Shown piece after piece: positions 1 to 6,146 of a stretch of 6,745 bases of DNA. Position 1 is the first letter of the stretch, and the number at the start of each line of letters is the position of its first letter. The notes beneath the pieces were generated by a model, which saw nothing but the letters and a program-made list of their open reading frames with translations, had not been told where the DNA came from and did not search any database. Source of the stretch: an uncultured Acidimicrobiales bacterium (GTDB lineage Bacteria; Actinomycetota; Acidimicrobiia; Acidimicrobiales; Iamiaceae); NCBI GenBank assembly GCA_937926025.1, contig CALANQ010000223.1, positions 1 through 6,745 of the forward strand, in the 5' to 3' direction. The translations under genes were made by a program, and so were the position numbers.

Positions 1-664
1 CCTGGAAGATCTCGTTGCCCTCGACGAGGGTCTCCATCTCGTCGCAGAAGTCCCGGATCTTCTCCATGGAGGCCTTGGTGTCGGCGATCCAGCCCTTGGG
101 CAGGTCGTCCTTGAGGCCACCGATGCGGTCGAAGTTGGGGTGGAAGCGCCCGCCGGTGGCGGCCTCGATCTGGTTGAGGACGTACTCGCGGTCGCGGAAG
201 GCGTAGAACGCGGCGCTGATGGCACCGATGTGCAGCGCCATGTCGCCCACGAACAGCGAGATGTTGGCGATGCGGGAGAGCTCGAAGAGCACGGTGCGGA
301 TCCACTGGGCCCGCGGCGGCGCCTCGATCTCCATGAGCTTCTCGGCGGCCAGGATGAACGGCACCTCGTTGGCGAAGCTGCCCAGCCAGTCGATCCGGTT
401 GATGAGCGTGGTCACCTGCGGGTAGGTGCGCACCTCGGTGAGCTTCTCGTAGCCCCGGTGCATGTAGCCCATGACCGGCTCGCAGGAGATGACCTCTTCG
501 CCGTCGAGCTTGACGACGATGCGCAGCGTGCCGTGGGTGGCGGGGTGCTGCGGACCCATGTTGAGGGTCATGCCCTCGTCGGTCTCGAACTCGAGGTTCA
601 CCCGGCCGTCGGCGGCCTGGGCGTTGGCGTAGGCGAGCTGCTGGCGCTCGGTCAGCGCGGTCAT
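1..664 (-). CDS. nuoD: NADH-quinone oxidoreductase subunit D (NuoD), 5' part; 3' end beyond the window
   Basis: This is the 49-kDa-type subunit of respiratory complex I, which with NuoB forms the quinone reduction chamber at the cytoplasmic foot of the peripheral arm. The first 221 codons are present and open to the left edge. Family motifs seen: NMGPQHPATHG (residues 35-45), GYMHRGYEK (66-74), FYAFRDRE (about 154-161) and an NFDRIGG segment near the end of the visible part. The ATG at 662-664 overlaps the nuoC stop as ATGA and has GAGGAGG seven bases upstream, so the start is firm. His44 matches quinone-binding His38 of Thermus Nqo4. At the same +6 offset, Nqo4 Tyr87 is Trp93 here, Asp139 is His145 and His129 is Ile135. 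The Thermus comparison is from memory. The identity as a NuoD-family protein is secure, but whether it uses quinone in the normal way is open. Confidence 0.97.
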   Translation of the reverse strand, partial: MTALTERQQLAYANAQAADGRVNLEFETDEGMTLNMGPQHPATHGTLRIVVKLDGEEVISCEPVMGYMHRGYEKLTEVRTYPQVTTLINRIDWLGSFANEVPFILAAEKLMEIEAPPRAQWIRTVLFELSRIANISLFVGDMALHIGAISAAFYAFRDREYVLNQIEAATGGRFHPNFDRIGGLKDDLPKGWIADTKASMEKIRDFCDEMETLVEGNEIFQ

Positions 665-1335
665 TCGGCAGCCTCCTCGGTCTCGGCGGCTTCGTCGTCG
701 CCCGCAGGCATGGGCTCCACGTCGACGATGCCCGGCCACGGCTTCACGAAGCGGGCGAGCAGCGGGAAGTCCTTGCGGAGCGGGTGCCCCTCGAACTCGC
801 CCGGCAGGTACAGGTTGTGCAGGTACGGGTGCCCGGCGAAGGTGATGCCGAACATCTCGTGCACCTCGCGCTCGTGCCAGTTGACGCCGGCGTAGACCGG
901 CAGCCAGGTGGCCAGCGCGAGCTGGTCGTCGGGGAGGTCGCCCTTCAGGTTGAGGCCGAGCTTCGACGTGTACGACTGGACCCGGGCGATGACCTGGAAG
1001 CGGGTGTCGCCGCCGGCGTACCCGGTGACGATCTCCGTGTTGGGCTCGGGCCGGGGGTCGGTGGGGGCGTCCTCGTTCTTGCCGTAGGGGTTCGGCAGCC
1101 AGTCGATGGCGGAGAGGAACTCGAAGGCCCGGAAGTTGAGGTGGTCGCGGGCGACGAGCCCGGCGGTGCGCCACGCATCGGCCGTGACCCGGACCCAGAC
1201 GTCGTCACCGGCGCGCACGTGGCTGCCGACGACGGCGTCGCCCAGCTCGGAGGTGAGCTCGGCGACGACGGCCTCGCGGGCCTCGTCGACCTCGGGTGCC
1301 TCGGGGGTCTCTTCCACCGTGTCAGCTGACGACAA
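661..1335 (-). CDS. nuoC: NADH-quinone oxidoreductase subunit C (NuoC)
   Basis: This is the 30-kDa-type subunit of complex I, a structural component of the peripheral arm that packs against NuoB and NuoD. The diagnostic C-terminal signature is present: WHEREVHEMFGITFAGHP from about residue 153, followed by LYLPGEFEGHPLRKDFPL. It ends in an acidic Asp/Glu/Ala-rich tail. Two starts are possible. GTG at 1344 would give 227 aa but its only Shine-Dalgarno (GGAAGGG, 1344-1350) abuts or overlaps it. TTG at 1333-1335 sits eight bases after the same motif and gives 224 aa beginning MSSADTVEE. I chose the TTG. Either way the gene overlaps the end of nuoB (14 or 23 bases), and its TGA overlaps the nuoD start, which implies coupled translation. 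The short Glu/Asp-rich N-terminus before the domain is not conserved family sequence. Confidence 0.96.
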   Translation of the reverse strand: MSSADTVEETPEAPEVDEAREAVVAELTSELGDAVVGSHVRAGDDVWVRVTADAWRTAGLVARDHLNFRAFEFLSAIDWLPNPYGKNEDAPTDPRPEPNTEIVTGYAGGDTRFQVIARVQSYTSKLGLNLKGDLPDDQLALATWLPVYAGVNWHEREVHEMFGITFAGHPYLHNLYLPGEFEGHPLRKDFPLLARFVKPWPGIVDVEPMPAGDDEAAETEEAAE

Positions 1336-1822
1336 TGGGATCACCCTTCCAGCGGGCCGCCATGTCTTCCTTGCCGATGCGCTCCTGCAGCAGCACGATG
1401 CCCTCGAGCAGGGCCTCGGGCCGCGGCGGGCAGCCGGGCACGTACACGTCGACGGGGATGACCTGGTCGATGCCCTTGGTGACCGAGTAGCTGTCCCAGT
1501 AGGGGCCGCCGCAGTTGGCGCACGAGCCCATGGAGATCACGTACTTCGGGTCGGGCATCTGGTCGTAGAGGCGGCGGATGGCCGGGACCATCTTGTCGGT
1601 GACCGTGCCGGAGATGCAGACGAGGTCGGCCTGGCGGGGGCTGGCGGGCAGCGGGATGACGCCCAGGCGCATGACGTCGTAGCGGGGCGCGCCGAGGGCG
1701 GCGCCCATCTCGATGGCGCAGCAGGCCAGGCCCCACTGGAAGATCCAGAGGGAGTACTTGCGCGAAGTGTTGAGGAGTGAGGTGAGCGGCTTGGGGAGCT
1801 TGCCGCTCTCGACGAGGCCCAT
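1322..1822 (-). CDS. nuoB: NADH-quinone oxidoreductase subunit B (NuoB)
   Basis: This is the PSST/20-kDa-type subunit of complex I. It holds the terminal 4Fe-4S cluster N2, which hands electrons to quinone at the NuoB/NuoD interface. Length is 166 aa, normal for the family. The expected ligands are visible: the tandem Cys34-Cys35 in ACCAIEM, Cys101 in SMGSC, and Cys131 in YVPGCPPRPEAL. Two further cysteines occur, Cys69 and Cys104; Cys104 makes a CANC motif with ligand Cys101. The following loop reads GGPYWDSYSVTKG where many bacterial NuoB proteins have GGMFNNYAIVQG (comparison from memory). The ATG at 1820-1822 has GGGAG four bases upstream and lies 28 nt after the nuoA stop. The sequence type resembles a divergent complex I clade, in keeping with the unusual NuoD in the same operon. 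Confidence 0.97.
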   Translation of the reverse strand: MGLVESGKLPKPLTSLLNTSRKYSLWIFQWGLACCAIEMGAALGAPRYDVMRLGVIPLPASPRQADLVCISGTVTDKMVPAIRRLYDQMPDPKYVISMGSCANCGGPYWDSYSVTKGIDQVIPVDVYVPGCPPRPEALLEGIVLLQERIGKEDMAARWKGDPIVVS

Positions 1823-1850
1823 CAGGCTCCCTGCAGTGCGGTTGGGGTGG

Positions 1851-2216
1851 TCAGATCCACTGGAGGACCTTCTTTCGCCAGGCGTAGAGCAGGCCGAGCG
1901 TCAGCAGCACGATGAACACGATCATCTCGATGGCGCCGAACCAGCCGTAGGCCTCGAGCCGGGTGGCCCAGGGGAATATGAACACGGCCTCGACGTCGAA
2001 CATCACGAAGAGCAGGGCGAACACGTAGTAGCGGATGGGCGTCTGCGCCCAGCCGTCTCCCACGGGGTCCACGCCGGACTCGTAGCTGACGTACTTGTCG
2101 GCCTGCGGCCGGACCGGTCGGATGAGCTTGCCGATGCTCAAGACGAGCGCAAGGAGACCGAACGCGATCCCCATGAAGATCGCGACCGTCAGGTAGTTGC
2201 GGTAGAACTCCGACAC
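1851..2216 (-). CDS. nuoA: NADH-quinone oxidoreductase subunit A (NuoA)
   Basis: This is the ND3-type membrane subunit of complex I, which packs at the junction of the membrane and peripheral arms near the quinone entrance. Length is 121 aa, with three predicted membrane helices at about residues 9-31, 63-84 and 94-113. The conserved loop and second helix are clear: YESGVDPVGDG (45-55) then FDVEAVFIFPWA (73-84), with acidic Asp74 and Glu76 in the helix. The loop has Ser47 where many homologues (ECG motif) carry cysteine. The start is GTG at 2214-2216, with AAGG about nine bases upstream. It is the first gene of the nuoABCD run, so the operon promoter should lie in the adjoining intergenic region. 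I could not identify a convincing -35/-10 pair for it. Confidence 0.95.
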   Translation of the reverse strand: MSEFYRNYLTVAIFMGIAFGLLALVLSIGKLIRPVRPQADKYVSYESGVDPVGDGWAQTPIRYYVFALLFVMFDVEAVFIFPWATRLEAYGWFGAIEMIVFIVLLTLGLLYAWRKKVLQWI

Positions 2217-2504
2217 GGCTTCGAACCTTAGTGATCTGCCTCACGAGGGGCCAAAGGAACGAGGCTCGTCACGGCGGGGACTCGGTGGACCGGTCCGGGC
2301 GGGCGGTCGAGCCGTGCCGGCGCGGCCGATGTCGACCGGTCGCGCCCCGCTGTCCAGCGGCGCTCGACGTGGAGCGCGACCCAGCTGAGCGACACCCGGA
2401 GGACGATGACGGCCGAGCCTACGACCCTCGACTCGAAAGGTCGTAGAACACTGGAGATAGACGGAAAGGGCTTGACTGTCATACCCCCTTCGTATGGTTG
2501 GGGC
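2217..2504. promoter_or_regulatory. Divergent intergenic region between nuoA and the HNH gene
   Basis: No gene is supported here; it must carry the control regions for nuoA (leftward) and the HNH gene (rightward). Two perfect 10-bp palindromes, GGACCGGTCC (2287-2296) and CGACCGGTCG (2333-2342), share the 8-mer GACCGGTC and have centres 46 bp apart. A third GACCGGTC lies inside nuoA at 2112-2119. A small inverted repeat ACGAG-G-CTCGT lies at 2259-2269. The right end (2406-2504) is in frame with the HNH gene but reads AGA, ACA and two ATA codons, unlike real genes nearby, so I treat it as non-coding. Confidence 0.6.
2472..2498 (+). promoter_or_regulatory. Probable leaderless promoter of the HNH gene with an overlapping dyad
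   Basis: A -35-like TTGACT (2472-2477) and a -10-like TATGGT (2493-2498) are separated by 15 bases. The -10 ends six bases before the ATG at 2505, which would put transcription initiation on the start codon itself, a common arrangement in Actinobacteria. An inverted repeat CATAC-N7-GTATG (2480-2484 and 2492-2496) covers the spacer and enters the -10, so it could be an operator. The spacer is shorter than the usual 17 bases, which lowers confidence. Confidence 0.5.
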
Positions 2505-4046
2505 ATGGTCCTTGCTCTTGCTGATCCACGGGCGCAGGCGGTGATGGCGGAGCTGGATGCGGCGTTGGATGCGTTCGTGGCGCTCGAGCTCGAGCCAGGC
2601 AACGTGGATGAGGCGGTGGGGCTGGTTCGGCGGGTGGAGCGGATCGGGCGGCGGGTGCGGGCGGTGGAGGTCGGTCTGGTCGGGGCGCTCGAGGCGGGTG
2701 GGCTGCACCGGGGTGATGGGCATGCGAAGGCGTCGCTGCTGGTCGGGTACGTCGGCCACTTGTCGGAGGCGGAGGCGAAGCGGCGGGATCGGGCCCGGCG
2801 GATGTTCGCGGCGATGCCTGCGGTTCGCTCCGCGGCGGTGGCGGGGCGGATCGGGCGGTGCCAGGTGGATCGGTTGTCGCTGGTGTACGTGAACCCGCGG
2901 GTGCAGGGCGAGTTCATCGAGATCGACGCCAAGGTGGCCCAGCTGGCTGCGGTGCTGTCGTATGCGGAGTTGGATAGGCGGCTGACGAACTGGGTGCGCA
3001 TGGTCGACGAGGACGGCACCGCGGACCGGGCTCGGCGGGCGCACGAGAACCGTCGGGCGCGGCTGGTGCAGGACTACGACGGGGGCTGGGAGCTGCTGTG
3101 CCTCGTCGGCGGGCTGACCGGGGCGCAGATGTACTCGATCTGGAAGGCGTTCGTGGAGGCCGAGTTCCAAGCCGACTGGGCCGAGGCCCGGGGGATCCAC
3201 GGCGACACGACGACCGTCGAGCACCTCGCCCGCAGCTTCGACCAGCGCGACGCCGACGCGGTCGCCCGGATCTTCGAGTTCGCGGCCCGGGCGTTCGCCG
3301 CCGCACCCGGTGGCGCGCCGATCGACACGACCATCGTCATGGACTCCGACACCTTCGAGCGCGAAGCCCGCCGCGCCGCCGGCGCCACCCTCGAACCCCG
3401 ACCCGCACCCGACCTCGGAACCATCCCCGACCTCGGTGACGACGAGAGAGACGGCCTCGCCGGAGCGGACGAGCCCGTCGGTCCTCGGCCTGCCGATGGC
3501 GATCCGAGCGACTCAGATGATGACGACCGGTTGGCCTACCCGTCCAACGCAGACGGCGAGCGCGACACCTCGGCCGACTGCACAGAAGACAGCGAAGGCG
3601 AGTCGGCCGGAGCAGCGGCCGACGACCGAGACCCCGCCCAGCACCCCGGGCGGGCGTTCCGGTGCGAGACCAGCGACGGGCACCCCATCGACGCCACCGA
3701 GGCGTTCGCCAACGCACTTGTCGGACGGGTCCGGCGCATGGTCATGGGCTGGGACAGCGTCATCCTCGACACCTCCGGCTACCACAAGCTCTTCACCGGA
3801 CCCCTCCGAGACGCCGTCATGCTCAGCTCCCACGAGTGCTACTGGACCGCATGCCCCGTCAAGGTCCGCAACTGCCAAGCCGACCACCTCGAACCAAGAC
3901 GCAACGGCGGCAGAACCAACCCCGGCAACGGGGCACCCGCATGCGGCAGACACAACCGGCTCAAAGAACACGGCTACACCGTCGAACGAGACGAACACGG
4001 CCGCATGCACATCTACCGCCCCGACGGAACCGAGATCGACTACTGA
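2505..4046 (+). CDS. DUF222 / HNH endonuclease domain protein (13E12 repeat-family type)
   Basis: A 513-aa protein with the two-part layout of actinobacterial 13E12/DUF222 proteins: an alpha-helical DUF222 region (about residues 1-300), an acidic low-complexity linker rich in Asp, Glu and Ser (about 305-385), then a C-terminal HNH nuclease domain. In the HNH part Cys445, Cys450, Cys457 and Cys480 could bind a structural zinc. Asp460-His461, Asn475 and His483 fit the beta-beta-alpha metal catalytic motif, followed by a conserved-looking TYR-like tail ending in DGTEIDY. Predicted activity is metal-dependent DNA cleavage; the biological role of the family is poorly known. ATG 2505 is chosen because it lies at a likely transcription start and codon use turns genome-like there. 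An upstream ATG at 2406 has GGAGG three bases before it and would add 33 residues. Composition shifts from G-rich to C-rich near 3150-3200, with rare AGA codons clustered in the HNH part. It converges with the STAND gene. Confidence 0.9.
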   Translation: MVLALADPRAQAVMAELDAALDAFVALELEPGNVDEAVGLVRRVERIGRRVRAVEVGLVGALEAGGLHRGDGHAKASLLVGYVGHLSEAEAKRRDRARRMFAAMPAVRSAAVAGRIGRCQVDRLSLVYVNPRVQGEFIEIDAKVAQLAAVLSYAELDRRLTNWVRMVDEDGTADRARRAHENRRARLVQDYDGGWELLCLVGGLTGAQMYSIWKAFVEAEFQADWAEARGIHGDTTTVEHLARSFDQRDADAVARIFEFAARAFAAAPGGAPIDTTIVMDSDTFEREARRAAGATLEPRPAPDLGTIPDLGDDERDGLAGADEPVGPRPADGDPSDSDDDDRLAYPSNADGERDTSADCTEDSEGESAGAAADDRDPAQHPGRAFRCETSDGHPIDATEAFANALVGRVRRMVMGWDSVILDTSGYHKLFTGPLRDAVMLSSHECYWTACPVKVRNCQADHLEPRRNGGRTNPGNGAPACGRHNRLKEHGYTVERDEHGRMHIYRPDGTEIDY

Positions 4047-4077
4047 ACCCGAGCGCTCCGGCGCGCCCCGGGCAGGG

Positions 4078-6033
4078 TCAGGTGAGTGGGGGAGGGGAGC
4101 TGTCGGCGAGCTGTTGGCGGGCCTTCTGGAGGTGGCGGTAGAAGCTCGAGCGGCTCATGTGGAGCTCGCGCTGGGCCCGGCCGTGGCCGCCGTCGGGATC
4201 GAGGTAGGTGCGCTCGATGGCCCGGCGCAGGAGCTGATCGGGCTCGGACGGGGTGAACGCGTCGGCGAGGGCTGCGGCCACCTGCTGGCGCACGGCCGCC
4301 GCCCGCTCGTCGACAGAGCCGGTCGGCGGGGCGAGGGGGCTGGCGGCGAGTGCCTGGTCGTCGTGGAAGGACCGGACGGCGGCGAGCACGGCGCTGCCGG
4401 TGCTATCGGAGGTGGCACTCAGCGGCTCGGCCTGCTGCTCGGCCAGGACCATGGCGTACAGCTGGCCGGCCGTGCCCTCGGGGCCGAAGTCGGAAGCGAT
4501 GGTCTGCAGCTCCCGCTCGTCGTCCCGGCGGCGCAGCTCGACGACCTCCTGGTAGCCGAGCGGCTCGGTCCCGTCATCGTCCCGTCGGCCGGGGGCGGTC
4601 ACGTAGAAGTAGCGGGGCCGGGCCTGGACCACGGTGGTGATGGCGTTGTTGCCGACCCGGATCACCTCGGCGGCAGCAGCGAGGTCTTCGGGGTTCTCGA
4701 CGATCACGAGGTCGTGCATCAAGACGGCGGCGGTGGACTGGCCGGCCTCGCGGATGTGGCGGAGGACGGGGCCGGCCTCGATGCACTCGTCGGCCCAGGC
4801 GGGAGCGTCGTCGGCCAGGTAGATGAGCGACAGGGCGGCCAGCTCGCCGGTGGCCCGGCGGACGGCGATGGCGTGGCGGGGCCGGTCCTCGCACCAGCGG
4901 CGGTAGCGGGCGAACCACTCGGTGCCGCCGGCACCGGTGGACTCGGCGACGGCATCGAGGTCGTCGGGCCGGGCGAAGTCGGCGTAGTGGGTGGTGCTGG
5001 CGTCGAAGCCGAGGCGGATCTCGGGGGCCTCGATCAGGTCGGCCAGGTCCAGCACGAGCAGCGGCTCGCCGGCAAGCGCTCGCTGGCGCAGGTGGGCGGC
5101 GACGCGCAGCACGATGGTGCGGTGCCGGTCGGGGTCGGTGCTGCGCAACCGGTCCCGCAGGGCGCTTCGAACGAGCCGGTGGAGGGTGGTGCGAGAGCCC
5201 AGCTGCTCGGCCACGGACAGGGCCCGCAGCTGGGCCAGGCCGGCGCGGGTCGGTCGGCCGGGCAGCACGGCGGCCAGCAGCCGGGCGTCGACGGCGGGGG
5301 CGACGCAGGCGACGTCGAGGACGTCGGGATCGACGTCGGCGATCTCGCGGCCGCCGAGACGGGCCAGCAGCAGGTCGCTCAACCCGTCGGCGGCGGGCAT
5401 GGAGCCGAGGCGGCCGATGGCGCGGTCGCTGCGCTCGCCCTCGAGGGTGGCGGCCAGGGTCAGCGCCAGCGGGAAGCCCTGGGCCCAGGCGATGACGGCG
5501 TCGAGGTCGACGGGCTCGGCGGTGCCGTAGCGGGCCAGCAGCTCCCGGCTCTCCTCGGGGTCCATCGGCCGCAGGAGGACTTCGGTGGAGATCTGGTCGA
5601 GGCCGTCGTCGAACCACTCCCGGCCGGGCGGCTTCCGGCCGGCCAGGACGACGACGGCGGATGAGGGCAGGGAGCGCACGAGCAGGTCGCGCAGCTCGAA
5701 GCGCAACGGGGCCAGCTCGTCGGCCTCGTCGACGAGCAGCACGGCACCGTCCACCTCGGCGGGGGCGACGGCGGTGGCCAGGGCCTCGGGGGTGGCGGCC
5801 ACGAGGCGGCCGTCGACCCGGATGATGGGCCGACCCAGCCCCGCGGCCCGGCGCCCGACGGCCCGGAGCAGGGCGCTCTTGCCGACGCCGCCCGGCCCGT
5901 GGACGTGGATGATGCGGGCAGGCGCGTCGCCGGTCAGCGCAGCGGAGACGGTCGCCAGCGGCGCGGCACGGCCAACGAAGCGCTCGGCGTCGAGCTGGGC
6001 CGCCGACTCGCCGAGCTGGTCCCCCGGTGCCAC
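4078..6033 (-). CDS. STAND-type ATPase with C-terminal helix-turn-helix, putative regulator
   Basis: A 651-aa cytoplasmic protein that I cannot assign to a named family. The N-terminus has RFVGR (18-22), a typical opening of STAND/AAA_16 ATPases. It is followed by Walker A GPGGVGKS (46-53, Lys52), Walker B VLLVDE (98-103), a strand ending in a sensor-like Arg133, and GFPLAL (186-191), equivalent to the GLPLA motif of NB-ARC/STAND proteins. A helical winged-helix-like stretch follows (to about 330). Residues about 355-500 begin RPDDLDAVAE and later give RYFYVTAP and PLGYQEV; the order resembles a degenerate GNAT acetyltransferase without the acetyl-CoA loop. Residues about 617-642 (RELHMSRSSFYRHLQKAR) form a helix-turn-helix. 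I infer an ATP-switched transcription regulator. GTG 6031-6033 is chosen because the upstream in-frame stretch (TTG 6135) has atypical codons and three cysteines; the start is uncertain. It is transcribed divergently from the SDR remnant. Confidence 0.85.
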   Translation of the reverse strand: MAPGDQLGESAAQLDAERFVGRAAPLATVSAALTGDAPARIIHVHGPGGVGKSALLRAVGRRAAGLGRPIIRVDGRLVAATPEALATAVAPAEVDGAVLLVDEADELAPLRFELRDLLVRSLPSSAVVVLAGRKPPGREWFDDGLDQISTEVLLRPMDPEESRELLARYGTAEPVDLDAVIAWAQGFPLALTLAATLEGERSDRAIGRLGSMPAADGLSDLLLARLGGREIADVDPDVLDVACVAPAVDARLLAAVLPGRPTRAGLAQLRALSVAEQLGSRTTLHRLVRSALRDRLRSTDPDRHRTIVLRVAAHLRQRALAGEPLLVLDLADLIEAPEIRLGFDASTTHYADFARPDDLDAVAESTGAGGTEWFARYRRWCEDRPRHAIAVRRATGELAALSLIYLADDAPAWADECIEAGPVLRHIREAGQSTAAVLMHDLVIVENPEDLAAAAEVIRVGNNAITTVVQARPRYFYVTAPGRRDDDGTEPLGYQEVVELRRRDDERELQTIASDFGPEGTAGQLYAMVLAEQQAEPLSATSDSTGSAVLAAVRSFHDDQALAASPLAPPTGSVDERAAAVRQQVAAALADAFTPSEPDQLLRRAIERTYLDPDGGHGRAQRELHMSRSSFYRHLQKARQQLADSSPPPLT

Positions 6034-6146
6034 GGATCGGACGGTACCGCAGGCCGGCCGGCCAGACGGTCCTGGGCATCCGCAGGGGACCGGTACGGTG
6101 CCCCGGTCGGCCGAACGAGACCGACGCACTCGCAAGGAGGCGCACG
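6034..6146. promoter_or_regulatory. Divergent promoter region between the STAND gene and the SDR remnant
   Basis: Both flanking genes must start transcription here. CGGTAC occurs twice: in the palindrome CGGTACCG (6042-6049) and in CCGGTACGGT (6090-6099). Each contains a TANNNT -10-like hexamer pointing outward: TACCGT on the minus strand (6046-6041), which would give a near-leaderless start at GTG 6033, and TACGGT on the plus strand (6094-6099), which would give a leader of about 41 nt. Between them is a perfect 12-bp palindrome GGCCGGCCGGCC (6052-6063). GACCGG (6088-6093) and CCGGTC (6103-6108) form another inverted repeat. No good -35 boxes are visible, so promoter assignment is tentative. 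Confidence 0.35.

Noticed and set aside
140..895. A 251-codon plus-strand frame antisense to nuoD and nuoC
   Set aside because: It is antisense to two secure complex I genes, with no domain motif or ribosome binding site. It is a high-GC shadow frame.
2406..2504. N-terminal extension of the HNH protein from ATG 2406
   Set aside because: It has a GGAGG upstream, but the 33 codons use AGA, ACA and ATA unlike neighbouring genes and contain a better-fitting promoter. I keep it only as an alternative start.
2241..3224. A 327-codon minus-strand frame opposite the HNH gene
   Set aside because: It overlaps an intergenic region and the strongly supported DUF222 coding strand. Its product is Arg/Pro/His-rich with no family pattern.
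4047..4077. Possible bidirectional terminator between the convergent HNH and STAND genes
   Set aside because: Only short palindromes (GAGCGCTC, GGCGCGCC, CCCGGG) are present, with no stable long stem and no T-run on either strand.
3310..5664. A very long plus-strand open frame (784 codons) across the HNH gene and antisense to the STAND gene
   Set aside because: It is out of frame with the HNH gene and then antisense to a protein with clear ATPase motifs. The translation is low-complexity (Ala/Gly/Arg/Pro), as expected for open shadow frames in high-GC DNA.
2505..6033. HNH nuclease plus STAND ATPase as a two-gene anti-phage defence system
   Set aside because: The genes converge rather than share an operon. 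The HNH protein is a common 13E12-type repeat-family member, and the STAND protein ends in a DNA-binding helix-turn-helix rather than a recognisable effector. Proximity alone does not support it.
6034..6135. N-terminal extension of the STAND protein from TTG 6135 or GTG 6129
   Set aside because: Codon use is atypical (CGT, GTA, TCT, CCA), three cysteines appear, and it would overlap the ribosome binding site region of the divergent SDR gene.
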